From: Synechococcus sp. UW69
GTDB taxonomy: Bacteria > Cyanobacteriota > Cyanobacteriia > PCC-6307 > Cyanobiaceae
NCBI RefSeq assembly: GCF_900474185.1
Contig: NZ_UCNW01000002.1
Span: forward strand, 62,001-126,000
Reading direction: 5' to 3'
DNA length: 64,000 nt
In this document: piece by piece, positions 7,057 through 14,862 of the stretch
How the letters are laid out: the number at the start of each line of letters is the position of its first letter
How positions within the stretch are numbered: the first letter of the stretch is position 1
Translations under genes and position numbers: made by a program
The notes under the pieces: generated by a model
Told to the model about the DNA's origin: nothing
Databases searched by the model: none
What the model saw: the letters and a program-made list of their open reading frames with translations, nothing else

Positions 7057-7676
7057 CTTTGGTGATCCGGTTTGACGCGGACTTTAGGGACCTTCTTCAA
7101 GCTTCACTGCCTCACCCCAGGCCGGATCCTTCAAGCGCTTGCCGCCTTGGCCCTGGGATAAGGCGCTAGGTACGCCACCTCCACAATCGGACAAATAGCC
7201 CCAGGAGGCAATGAGCACGACAGCTGATTGCCTGATGCTCCACCAGTGACGAGAGTATGTGCATCGAGATCGGAGGAGCCCATGACGGCCGACACTCCAC
7301 CTGAGCAAACCGCAGAAGCAGCCTGACTTTTTTGGCCCCTGCTCCAACTTTTCAACCCAAACGTGAGCACTTCGTCTGTGACGACACTGTTGGTCGTCTG
7401 ATCAGTCGACACTCCTCTGCACCGTGCGTAGGTGCCCCGTAGGAGTTCCGCTTCACACCTGGTTCAAATGGCCCCAGGGTTGCTACAAGCCAGACGCTTC
7501 GACCTTCTTTTTTCAGTTCACTGTCGTTCGACTGAGCATCTCGCTTCACGGAACCAGCATCACTGATTAGGTCGACTGCAATGCATAAACGAGCGAGCTA
7601 GGCCGTCTTTCCATCGGGGAGGGCGGCCTTCCTCTTTGTGCTCGATGATGGCTTTGAGTTTTCTGCTCAGGGAGTG
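7057..7676. other. Gene-poor stretch with weak short ORFs
   Basis: About 620 bases without a convincing gene. Two very short plus-strand ORFs follow good Shine-Dalgarno sequences: 7211-7249 (12 residues, AGGAGG two bases before ATG) and 7282-7326 (14 residues, GGAGG five bases before the first spacer end). Longer minus-strand frames at 7131-7412 and 7352-7549 are open but poor in composition. No terminator, repeat or RNA family is recognised here. Confidence 0.4.
7352..7549 (-). CDS. Doubtful hypothetical ORF
   Basis: 65 codons from a GTG at 7549. The first half (SNDSELKKEGRSVWLVATLG) reads like a real protein. The second half (HGAEECRLIRRPTVSSQTKC) reads like random frame. It could be a decayed remnant, or the N-terminal part of a gene that continues by frameshift into the overlapping frame at 7131-7412. 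No family, no ribosome site of note. Listed only because nothing else explains this stretch. Confidence 0.2.
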   Translation of the reverse strand: MKRDAQSNDSELKKEGRSVWLVATLGPFEPGVKRNSYGAPTHGAEECRLIRRPTVSSQTKCSRLG

Positions 7677-7835
7677 ATGGAACAACAGAACAAGGACAAG
7701 GACTATTGGATTGACGAGATCGCTTTTCTCGAGTCGCGTTTAAACGGCAGCCAAGGTGACATCGATAACGATGATCGTGCTGCTTGCGAGGAAGCCTTAA
7801 AAGCTGCAAGGGAAAAGCTGGCCTCTTTTCGTTAA
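7677..7835 (+). CDS. Small acidic protein, unknown
   Basis: 52 residues from the ATG at 7677, with GGGAG directly upstream. The protein is highly charged and helical (MEQQNKDKDYWIDEIAFLES, then a CEEALKAAREKLASF tail), probably a two-helix hairpin or coiled coil. The frame is open to an ATG at 7638, but the ribosome site favours 7677. No family is recognised. It is convergent with the 29-residue ORF at 7881-7970. Confidence 0.6.
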   Translation: MEQQNKDKDYWIDEIAFLESRLNGSQGDIDNDDRAACEEALKAAREKLASFR

Positions 7836-7880
7836 GTCAGCTCCCCTGTGCTCCATGGCCATGAATGCCTGTGAAGTTCA

Positions 7881-7970
7881 TCAATCTGGCGACCCTCCTG
7901 TGATCAGCACGAGTTGCTTCAAACGATTTTTCAAAGCATCAGGTGAGGGCTCACTGACCTCGTGATTCAT
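7881..7970 (-). CDS. 29-residue protein with strong ribosome site
   Basis: The ATG at 7970 has AAGGAG seven bases upstream, the best-placed Shine-Dalgarno in this region. It opens a 29-residue frame (MNHEVSEPSPDALKNRLKQL, then a short VLITGGSPD tail). The composition is a short acidic lead and one amphipathic helix. It is too short for family recognition. The TGA overlaps the ATG of an even shorter 13-residue frame that runs toward 7840, which is probably chance. Confidence 0.45.
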   Translation of the reverse strand: MNHEVSEPSPDALKNRLKQLVLITGGSPD

Positions 7971-8010
7971 CACCGCTCCTTAGGCACAACATGAGTGGAC
8001 ACTTCATTTG

Positions 8011-8036
8011 AACCTCCCCCTCCAGGGAGGTTTTTT
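8011..8036 (+). terminator. Rho-independent terminator
   Basis: An eight-base-pair stem AACCTCCC / GGGAGGTT (8011-8018 with 8025-8032), a six-base loop and a following T run. The nearest plus-strand gene upstream is the acidic protein ending at 7835, about 175 bases away, so this could end that transcript or a small RNA in between. Confidence 0.65.
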
Positions 8037-8050
8037 CTTAGGGACGAACA

Positions 8051-8128
8051 ATGAAGCTGATGCTGCTGCTTGTACTGGGAACGATCGCTCTAGGCACAGC
8101 CCTGGGAATGTCGTACCCGGTGATGTGA
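8051..8128 (+). CDS. Possible 25-residue hydrophobic peptide
   Basis: The ATG at 8051 opens 25 residues that are almost entirely hydrophobic (LMLLLVLGTIALGTALG). It could be a single-helix membrane peptide or a stand-alone signal-like peptide. The ribosome site is weak (GGGA ten bases upstream). It starts 15 bases after a terminator, so it would need its own promoter. Kept as a low-confidence candidate. Confidence 0.22.
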   Translation: MKLMLLLVLGTIALGTALGMSYPVM

Positions 8129-8244
8129 TCGAGACATGGGTGACGGAAGCGAGCCATAGGAGTGTTCAACCCATTCCTGTCCTGGTGGGCTTGCCTCTCA
8201 ACCCTGCATCACAACAAGGGTTCAAGCATGAACAAACAAATGCG

Positions 8245-8457
8245 CTATGCCCTTTTTTCTTCAGGAAGGGAGGCGTCCCTCTTTGGCGTTGCGCTGTCCT
8301 TAAGGGCTCGTTCCAAGTGATCGACATGACGTTCTAGGGCGACGACTTTCTTCTCCAGCTCTTGCTCGCGGATATGTTCAGCATCATCAAGGTGCTGACG
8401 GCCCCCGTTCATCATTTCCGTATAGGTCAGGGCTCTGGGCTTCGTTGGTTCAGTCAT
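8245..8457 (-). CDS. Small coiled-coil protein, unknown
   Basis: 70 residues from the ATG at 8457 (MTEPTKPRALTYTEMMNGGR). Residues about 25-53 form a heptad-like, highly charged helix (REQELEKKVVALERHVDHLE) typical of a short coiled coil, followed by a polar tail. No signal peptide. The ATG overlaps the stop of a short upstream frame (8457-8513), which suggests coupling or the remains of an upstream gene. Function unknown. Confidence 0.6.
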   Translation of the reverse strand: MTEPTKPRALTYTEMMNGGRQHLDDAEHIREQELEKKVVALERHVDHLERALKDSATPKRDASLPEEKRA

Positions 8458-8578
8458 CAGTTCTGTAGTGCCAGGGCTCGCTCTTCCAATGCATTGGGCT
8501 GCAGCTTGATCATGCTGATGGGTTGAGCCTCACGGCGTAGGCAGCCGTAATCGTTTGCAGCTCATCGTTATTCCACAT
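8457..8578 (-). pseudogene. Possible frameshifted small gene
   Basis: An ATG at 8578 starts MWNNDELQT, but that frame soon ends in TGA. From about 8561 another frame reads a protein-like stretch (NDYGCLRREAQPISMIKLQP) through to ALEERALALQN and stops at 8457 on the start of the next gene. Joining the two frames by a single-base change near the ELQT codons gives a believable protein of about 40 residues. It may be a frameshifted gene, a sequencing error, or just an 18-residue ORF starting at the ATG at 8513. Confidence 0.35.
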
Positions 8579-8639
8579 GCCGGTTATTCCACATCCCGTT
8601 CACTTGTACGCAAAATGCCTGCCCTTGGTCACCCTTCGA

Positions 8640-8864
8640 TCAAGCCGCTGAGTGGTCTGCGGTTTCTTGGAAAGCTTTCTCCTGCAGTTGTTGGACTGCA
8701 CAGATGGCTTCGTGAGCAGGCCACCCATGGCGTTTCATCAGCTCCTCAACCAGGTAGTCAGGCGAGTTTGAGATTCGTGCATTTAATTCAGCCACTGCCC
8801 TGTTATCACGCGCTAAAGCAGAGAGCCGAAGTGATCGGAGTTGTCGAGCATTCGGCTGTTTCAT
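8640..8864 (-). CDS. Small basic helical protein, unknown
   Basis: 74 residues from the ATG at 8864 (MKQPNARQLRSLRLSALARD). It is predicted to be all helix: a basic N-terminal helix, NRAVAELNARISNSPDYLVEE, and EAICAVQQLQEKAF. The frame is open upstream to 9128, but that part is Cys/Arg-rich non-coding composition lying between this gene and the helicase stop. No family recognised; it might be the last gene of the ligase-helicase transcript, 202 bases downstream. Confidence 0.55.
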   Translation of the reverse strand: MKQPNARQLRSLRLSALARDNRAVAELNARISNSPDYLVEELMKRHGWPAHEAICAVQQLQEKAFQETADHSAA

Positions 8865-9066
8865 CCCTACACTCTGCACGTTGGTGGCTCGATGCCTTGG
8901 GGTGCCTCGACCTCTGATGTTGCCGCAGGCGCTCAGAACAGCTGCAGTGACTTCGTTCTGCCCGCTTCCAGGTGCTGCGATCCATCGATACAGCCCTTCA
9001 CTGCAACTGCAGAAGCAGTCTTCAAAGCACCGATTCAGACACCCCCAGCGCATTGCTCGTTGATCA

Positions 9067-11544
9067 CTATCCCTCCTTGCGGAGTGCCTCATCTCGCATC
9101 CGCTGAACCCGCTCCAAAACGGATTCATTGCTCATCCTGTTGTTGAGGCGTTCCACAAGCAGTGGAAATGCCAGCGGGCTGGGCCTCGGGGTTTCAACGT
9201 GCAGCCATTCCTGGCTCGCAGCACGCTCCAAGGCTGCCTCCAGTCGAGAGATCTCTAACTGGTCGTTGAGCACCTCCTGTTGTGCCTGCAGCAGCAACCT
9301 GTTTTGTGGTTCATGGCGGGTGAACACATCGAAGAGCAGTGACGCACTGATTTGAAGCTGCCCCGTGCTCTTGCTTGATCCGGGGAATCCTCGGTTCATC
9401 AGGCCAGCGATCTGGGCAATGGCTCGGAAGCGTCGCCGTTGCAGCTCGGAAAGATTCAGGGCGTTTTTCAGATCGTGCTCCAGCTTTTGTCGATCGAGTA
9501 GCAGATCGATGTGGTCTTCCAGCAGCTCCGCCATGGGGTAGCTCTTCGGTGCCAACAGTTCAAAGCCGTAGTCGTTGACCGACACCGTGATGGTGCCGCG
9601 TTCCAGACGGGTCAGCCGCGAAGCCCAGAGAAAGCCGATGCCTTCATGCACGAAGCGACCTTCAAAGGGGTATGCGAAGAGATGCGTTCCCTCCCGGGTG
9701 CGACAGGTTTCGATCAATAGTTGTCCAACCGTTGGGAGCACGGAGAGGTCCTGTTGCCGTTCAAACAGTGGCTTTAAAGCCTGTAGTTCAGCGGTGTCGA
9801 GATCCCCGCGGCTGGCGCGGTCCACCTCCAGCCGCAGGTGATGGGTGAGCAGATCGGAGAGCGCCATCTGCCCCCCAGCCCAGGCGGGAACCGTGCGCGT
9901 TTTCTTCGTGCTCACCTTCACGTAGGCGGTCATGTCCCGCAGGCGAACAAATTCCAGCTGGCGTCCGGAGAAGAAGAACACATCTTTCGGTTTCAGCTGG
10001 CTGATGAAGGTCTCCTCCACATGGCCGAGCACGGCACCACGCACAAACCGCACCGTGATCGCCGGTGCAGCCGTGATTGTTCCGACGTTGAGACGGTGCA
10101 GGCGTGCGATGGCACTTTCTCGAACCCGGTATCGCTGGCTGGTCTCCTCCCACTCGAGCTTGCGGTACCGGGGATAGGCCCCGAGGCACTCCCCGCCCTG
10201 CTCCAGAAACAACATGCACCAGTCCCAGTCGTGTTGGCTCAGATCGGCGTAGGCCGCACAGCTCCGTACGGCTTGCAAGGTCTGATCGGGATCGAAGCCA
10301 GGGCCGCAGGCCAAACCTGTGAGGTGCTGCAGCAGCACATCCAGAGGCGCTTTGGGAGGTTTGCGTTGTTCCACCAGACCTTCCGCGAGTCCCCGACGCA
10401 CAGCACTGAGCTCGAGCAGTTCCAGGGCATTGGTGGGCATGAACAGCACCTGGGATGTTCCGCCGGGCAAGTGGGCTGATCGCCCCGCCCGCTGCAGCAG
10501 TCGCGCCAGATTCTTGGGGCTTCCGATCTGCACCACCTGTTCGACGGGTTGGAAGTCCACCCCCAGATCAAGAGAGCTGGTGCACACCACCCAACGGATG
10601 CTGCCCGCTTTTACGGAGGCCTCGATGGCTTCACGTTCGCTGCGATCGATGGCGCTGTGGTGAAGGGCCAACCCCTCTTCCATCTCCGGACAGGCAAAGC
10701 GCAGACACTGGTGCCAACGCTCTGACTGATTGCGGGTATTGGTGAACAGCAAGGTGCTGATCCCGGGATTGAGGCGGGCCACCAGCTCTTCGTACATCCG
10801 CAACCCGAGGTGCCCGGCCCAGGGGAAGCCATCGATCGTTTCCGGGAGGATGCTCTGAATCTCCGTACCGCGGGCCGGGGCTCCTCCGATCAGCTGCGGT
10901 TCAGCTGTCGTTCCCAGCGCGTGGCGAGCAGCCTGATCGATGTTGCCGATGGTGGCACTGATCGCCCAGGTCTGGAGCTGAGGGCGGAGCTGCCGCAACC
11001 AGCTCAGGTTTAGCTCCGTCTGGCTGCCCCTTTTGCTGCCCATTAACTCGTGCCATTCGTCGAGGATCACCGTCTGGAGCTGACCGAATAGCTCTTCAGC
11101 TTTGGCATTACTGAGCAGGAGAGCCAGGGATTCCGGTGTTGTGACCAGAATCTGTGGTGGTGCCTTGAGTTGTTTGGTGCGTTCGCTGCTGCTGCTGTCG
11201 CCGTTGCGGATGCCTACTCGAATCGGCCAACCCATCGCCTCGATCGGTTCGCGGATCGCCAGAGACAAGTCGCGGCTTAAGGCGCGCAAGGGCGTGATGT
11301 ACAGCAGACGTATTCCCTTCAATGGCTGATCGTCTGCCAACATCCGCGCGATGGGTCCCATGACGGCGGCGAAGGTTTTGCCGGACCCTGTGGGCACTTG
11401 AATCAACCCATTCCGCCCCGCCAGATAGGCGCTCCAGGTCTCTTGCTGGAACGGGAGAGGGGTCCAGTTTTTGTGGGCGAACCAGGCCTTGATTGGGCTC
11501 AACCGTGGGTCGCTGGCGTTTGGCTTGCTCTCGGAACGTGCCAT
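9067..11544 (-). CDS. Ligase-associated DEXH-box helicase (Lhr-like)
   Basis: 825 residues, the usual size of the ligase-associated subgroup of Lhr helicases. Walker A is PTGSGKT at residues 51-57 and the Walker B is LDEWHE, i.e. a DEWH variant of DEXH. Further helicase motifs are visible: TTPESLALLL, SATIG, LLFTNTRNQSE, a CTSSLDLGVDF motif V and QRAGRSAH motif VI. The C-terminal third is the Lhr winged-helix/core region. Family knowledge: 3'-5' helicases partnered with an ATP-dependent ligase and an MBL exonuclease in DNA repair. The ATG overlaps the ligase TGA by one base (TGATG), so the two are translationally coupled. Confidence 0.93.
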   Translation of the reverse strand: MARSESKPNASDPRLSPIKAWFAHKNWTPLPFQQETWSAYLAGRNGLIQVPTGSGKTFAAVMGPIARMLADDQPLKGIRLLYITPLRALSRDLSLAIREPIEAMGWPIRVGIRNGDSSSSERTKQLKAPPQILVTTPESLALLLSNAKAEELFGQLQTVILDEWHELMGSKRGSQTELNLSWLRQLRPQLQTWAISATIGNIDQAARHALGTTAEPQLIGGAPARGTEIQSILPETIDGFPWAGHLGLRMYEELVARLNPGISTLLFTNTRNQSERWHQCLRFACPEMEEGLALHHSAIDRSEREAIEASVKAGSIRWVVCTSSLDLGVDFQPVEQVVQIGSPKNLARLLQRAGRSAHLPGGTSQVLFMPTNALELLELSAVRRGLAEGLVEQRKPPKAPLDVLLQHLTGLACGPGFDPDQTLQAVRSCAAYADLSQHDWDWCMLFLEQGGECLGAYPRYRKLEWEETSQRYRVRESAIARLHRLNVGTITAAPAITVRFVRGAVLGHVEETFISQLKPKDVFFFSGRQLEFVRLRDMTAYVKVSTKKTRTVPAWAGGQMALSDLLTHHLRLEVDRASRGDLDTAELQALKPLFERQQDLSVLPTVGQLLIETCRTREGTHLFAYPFEGRFVHEGIGFLWASRLTRLERGTITVSVNDYGFELLAPKSYPMAELLEDHIDLLLDRQKLEHDLKNALNLSELQRRRFRAIAQIAGLMNRGFPGSSKSTGQLQISASLLFDVFTRHEPQNRLLLQAQQEVLNDQLEISRLEAALERAASQEWLHVETPRPSPLAFPLLVERLNNRMSNESVLERVQRMRDEALRKEG

Positions 11545-13235
11545 CAGCGGTATTGGATCAAAGCCATCGCGGTTTGCAGCGAATCCGCTTCCTCTGCGGG
11601 TTTGTCGCGGCGCCAGCGCAGGATTCGCGGGAACCGCACAGCGATTCCCGATTTGTGGCGTTTTGACGGGTGGATGCCCTCAAAGCCGATTTCAAACACC
11701 AATTCTGTTTTGAGCGATCGCGCCGGGCCGAAGCGTTGCACTGTGTTCCGACGGATCCACCGGTCGAGCTCAAGGATTTCGGCATCGTTCAGGCCGGAAT
11801 AGGCCTTGGCGAAGGTCACCAGTTGCGGTTCTTCAGCGTTGGTCCAGAGGCCGAAGGTGTAATCGGTGAACAGATTGGCGCGACGTCCACTGCCTGCCTG
11901 GGCATAGATGAGCACCGCGTCGAGCGTCATCGGCTCGAGTTTGTGTTTCCACCAATGGCCGCGTTTTCGTCCGCTCAGATAAGGCGCCTCCACGTGTTTG
12001 AGCATCAGCCCTTCGGCGTTGTGCTGACGGGCCTGGTTGCGTTGTTGATCCAGCTCCTCCCAGGTGTCGATCGACCAGGACCGGCTCTGCTGCAACCGCC
12101 ACGACTCGGGATGCTCGATCTTGCCAAGTAGCTCAGCCAGCTGATTCTGGCGCTGCCTCAATGCCTGCTGGCGAATGTCGATGCCCTGATGTTCCAGTAG
12201 GTCGTAGGCGATGAATCGCATCGGACATTCCCTTTTCAACCCCGCTCCAACGGTTTTGCGGCCGAGACGTCGTTGCAGCTGATCGAAGCCAAGCGGTGTT
12301 GCTTCGTTCTGCTGCCAGCAGATCAGTTCACCGTCCAGAACGCTTCCGGAGGGCAAGGCCTGGGCGACATCCACTAGTTCAGGGAAGCTGTCGTTAACCA
12401 ACTCTTCCCCACGACTCCAGAGATAGATCCCTGACCCGCGATGAATCAGTTGACCGCGGATCCCATCCCATTTCCACTCCAGTTTCCAATCGTTCACCGA
12501 TGTCTCCCGAAGCCGTTCGGGCTCCAGTGGACTGGCGAGATAAAAGGGGTATGGCGTGCCACTGGAGCGGTGCTCTTCCGGCGTCGCAGGGGCGGTGAGT
12601 TGAACGAATCGCTCAGCGGAGGGCTCAAACCCGCCCATCAGCCGTTGCACTACCAGTGTTTCTTCGAGATCAAACGCCTCGGCAATGGCGCGGCTGATCA
12701 GTCCCGTCGACACGCCGACACGGAACCCCCCTGTGAGCAACTTATTAACGATGAAGTGCTGGTCGAGCGGGATCCTGTGCCAGAGCCAGATCACCGCATT
12801 GGCCTGCTCGTCGTCGCTTCTGGTGCTGATGGCCGGCAGCAGGGTCTCCATCCACCAGCTGAGGGGCATGTCCCCCTCACCGCTGGGCAGGCCTGGATCC
12901 GTGGCTTCAACGCGCTCTTGCACGGCGGGCCAGAGCAGGCTGATGGTTTCAGCTGAGTCGCCCACTTGGCCGTAGCACTCGTCGATCAGCCAATCCGGAA
13001 GACCGCCACGGTCACGCAGGATGTCGCGGAGGCGGCGACCGGTGATCAAGCGGCGGCGGCGTTTGCCCAACAGGAGCGTCAACGCCCAAGCCGCTTCCCC
13101 TGGATCGACCTCCTGAAAGTGATCCACCAGCGCCTGCACCTTGGCCTTGGTGCCCGTGACCTGATCCAGCTGATTGAACAGGTCCTGAAAGGCACGCATG
13201 CGCGCTTGAACGGGGTGCGTCAACGGTCCCGCCAT
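11544..13235 (-). CDS. ATP-dependent DNA ligase
   Basis: 563 residues. An N-terminal helical DNA-binding domain (1-~225) is followed by the nucleotidyltransferase core. Lys255 in EWKWDGIRGQL is the adenylated lysine of motif I. SVLDGELICWQ (motif III), EGLMLKHVEAPY (motif IV) and WWKHKLEPMTLD (motif V) follow, then an OB-fold domain with the FEIGFEGIHPSKRHKSG region. This is the group fused functionally, though not physically, to Lhr helicase and MBL exonuclease. It is separate from the essential NAD-dependent LigA that bacteria use for replication. Located directly upstream of the helicase and divergent from the small gene at 13319. Confidence 0.94.
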   Translation of the reverse strand: MAGPLTHPVQARMRAFQDLFNQLDQVTGTKAKVQALVDHFQEVDPGEAAWALTLLLGKRRRRLITGRRLRDILRDRGGLPDWLIDECYGQVGDSAETISLLWPAVQERVEATDPGLPSGEGDMPLSWWMETLLPAISTRSDDEQANAVIWLWHRIPLDQHFIVNKLLTGGFRVGVSTGLISRAIAEAFDLEETLVVQRLMGGFEPSAERFVQLTAPATPEEHRSSGTPYPFYLASPLEPERLRETSVNDWKLEWKWDGIRGQLIHRGSGIYLWSRGEELVNDSFPELVDVAQALPSGSVLDGELICWQQNEATPLGFDQLQRRLGRKTVGAGLKRECPMRFIAYDLLEHQGIDIRQQALRQRQNQLAELLGKIEHPESWRLQQSRSWSIDTWEELDQQRNQARQHNAEGLMLKHVEAPYLSGRKRGHWWKHKLEPMTLDAVLIYAQAGSGRRANLFTDYTFGLWTNAEEPQLVTFAKAYSGLNDAEILELDRWIRRNTVQRFGPARSLKTELVFEIGFEGIHPSKRHKSGIAVRFPRILRWRRDKPAEEADSLQTAMALIQYR

Positions 13236-13318
13236 CCTGACAAGACATTTTGTGAGCAGTGCTGGAAATCCGGTGGAGACCTGTGTTGATCTGAGCGACA
13301 GCTTCTTGAATCAGCCGG

Positions 13319-13579
13319 ATGGCACTCCTCTGGGACAACCTGGCGCAACAACTCAGCAACGTGCGCGCTAGCGCCTCAGCCACGGCTGTCGTGACCCCCG
13401 TGGACGGCTCTGGCACCTCGGATGATCCTTCCGACCGTCGTCGTCGTCTTCAGAAGGCGCTTGAGGCCGTTAAAGACAGCGGCAACGCCATGATGATCGA
13501 GTCGCTCAATGCCGCGATCGAAGGCCGTGAAGCGAACCTGAACCTTCCCGAGCTGCCTGACGGCATCGCCAAGTTTTAG
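13319..13579 (+). CDS. Small cytoplasmic protein, unknown
   Basis: 86 residues from the ATG at 13319 (MALLWDNLAQQLSNVRASAS). A low-complexity Ala/Ser/Thr-rich first third leads to a charged helix (DRRRRLQKALEAVKDSG) and a second helix (MMIESLNAAIEGREANL). No family recognised. It lies between the divergent ligase gene and the convergent exonuclease gene, overlapping the exonuclease stop by four bases. Its position inside a DNA-repair cluster is suggestive but proves nothing about function. Confidence 0.65.
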   Translation: MALLWDNLAQQLSNVRASASATAVVTPVDGSGTSDDPSDRRRRLQKALEAVKDSGNAMMIESLNAAIEGREANLNLPELPDGIAKF

Positions 13580-14562
13580 TCCGCTTCCCCTTCAAACAGG
13601 GTCTCCAGCGCTTCCGCATCCACACCCTCCACCTCCCGGAGGTAACGGGCCAGAACGTCGCTCTGCCCATGGGTGACGTACACCTTGCGGGCTCCGCTGT
13701 CGCGAACGGTCTGGAGCAATCCAGGCCAGTCGGCATGGTCACTGAGCACGAACCCTCGCTCGTAACCCCGGCGTCTCCGGGCTCCGCGCACGGCCATCCA
13801 ACCGGAGGCAAAGGCGGTTTGGGGTGACTTGAAGCGGCGCATCCAGCTGGAGCGATGGGCCGATGGCGGCGCCAGGATCAATCGCCCATGGAGAGGATCC
13901 TTGCGGGGCAGTTCACTGACGGGACGACTGGGGGTCATCGGAACCCCCACCTCGCGGTAGTGACGGGTCACGGTCTCCACGGCGCCGTGCAGCAGCACTT
14001 CCTCCTCCACGCCAATGGCCTTGAGTTCGGCCAGCAAGCGTTGGGCCTTGCCGAAGGCGTAGCAGAACAGCAGTGATGGCCTGCTGCGATCACTGGTCCA
14101 CCAGGCATGGATGTCCTGGGCTACCTCGGCACCGCTCTGCCAGCGATAGATCGGCATCCCGAAGGTTGCTTCGGTGATCAGCACATCGCAGCGCACCGGT
14201 TCAAAGGGATCGCAGCTGGGGTCGTCATCGCGCTTGTAATCACCGCTGACCAGCCACACTTCACCCTCGGATTCCAGGCGGATCTGCGCTGAGCCGAGCA
14301 CGTGTCCGGCACTGTGAAACGACACCTTGCATTGCCCCAGCCAGTGTTCTTCGCCATAGGCCACCGGGTGAAGCGTGATGTCTTGTCCGAGCCTCTGGCG
14401 AAGAACCCCTTCACTGGACGCCACAGCCCAATACTCTCCGCATCCGGGCCTTGCATGATCGGCATGGGCGTGGGTGATCAGAGCCCTAGGGACTGGGCGC
14501 CATGGGTCGACCCAGGCCTTTGCTGCTCGGCAGTACAACCCTTCGGGAGTGCGTTCGATCAA
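13576..14562 (-). CDS. Ligase-associated MBL-fold DNA exonuclease
   Basis: About 328 residues from a TTG at 14562 (LIERTPEGLYCRAAKAWVDP). The open frame extends to 14727, but the extension overlaps the start of the opposite-strand gene at 14629 and is poor in composition. The metallo-beta-lactamase metal motif HAHADHA is near residue 30, followed by SAGHVLGSAQI, VSGDYKRDDD and, at the C-terminus, VLSDHADWPGLL and YVTHGQSD, as in beta-CASP/Artemis/SNM1-type nucleases. It is the usual third member of the Lhr-ligase-exonuclease set. Overlaps the small plus-strand gene by four bases at its end. Confidence 0.9.
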   Translation of the reverse strand: MIERTPEGLYCRAAKAWVDPWRPVPRALITHAHADHARPGCGEYWAVASSEGVLRQRLGQDITLHPVAYGEEHWLGQCKVSFHSAGHVLGSAQIRLESEGEVWLVSGDYKRDDDPSCDPFEPVRCDVLITEATFGMPIYRWQSGAEVAQDIHAWWTSDRSRPSLLFCYAFGKAQRLLAELKAIGVEEEVLLHGAVETVTRHYREVGVPMTPSRPVSELPRKDPLHGRLILAPPSAHRSSWMRRFKSPQTAFASGWMAVRGARRRRGYERGFVLSDHADWPGLLQTVRDSGARKVYVTHGQSDVLARYLREVEGVDAEALETLFEGEAD

Positions 14563-14628
14563 GCCCAGCTGCTGATCGCTGCAGACAGTCTGAAAGCCCC
14601 GTAGCTTGATCGCGTTGTTGTCATCGCG

Positions 14629-14862
14629 ATGAAACTGCTCGTTGCCGCTCTCTTTGCCTCGGCTTTGGCTGTTCCCAGTTCCGCCCTGGCCCAGAAGAAG
14701 ATTCCGAAAGCGCAAGGTCACAACCAATGCCCTTTGGGTTACGTCAACACCTTGGGCACCACCTGTGTGTCACCGATCTATTACGAGATGATGCCCACCA
14801 ACGGTGAAGCCTGCCCTTCCGGATGGATGAATGTTGGCGCTGGTTATTGCCGTAAGAAGTAA
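14629..14862 (+). CDS. Small secreted cysteine protein
   Basis: 77 residues. The signal peptide LLVAALFASALAVPSSALA is cleaved before QKK. The mature part is about 55 residues with four Cys (QCPLGY, TTCVSP, EACPSG, GYCRKK) spaced evenly in two similar halves of pattern C-P-x-G-x, so two disulfides and a small internal repeat are likely. It would be periplasmic or lumenal. No named family; similar short Cys-pair proteins occur in marine picocyanobacteria. It ends against the thioredoxin-like gene on the other strand. Confidence 0.7.
   Translation: MKLLVAALFASALAVPSSALAQKKIPKAQGHNQCPLGYVNTLGTTCVSPIYYEMMPTNGEACPSGWMNVGAGYCRKK

Noticed and set aside
7131-7412. Minus-strand frame of 93 codons
   Set aside because: Starts on a GTG inside another weak frame, no ribosome spacing, random-looking composition.
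8229-8335. 30-codon plus-strand ORF starting with ATG-AAC-AAA-CAA
   Set aside because: Antisense to the coiled-coil protein gene, no ribosome site, Ser/Arg-rich chance composition.
9838-10479. 213-codon plus-strand frame
   Set aside because: Lies fully inside the Lhr-like helicase gene on the opposite strand; a GC-driven shadow.
13012-13416. 134-codon minus-strand frame
   Set aside because: Overlaps the ligase N-terminus in another frame and the small gene at 13319; no family pattern.
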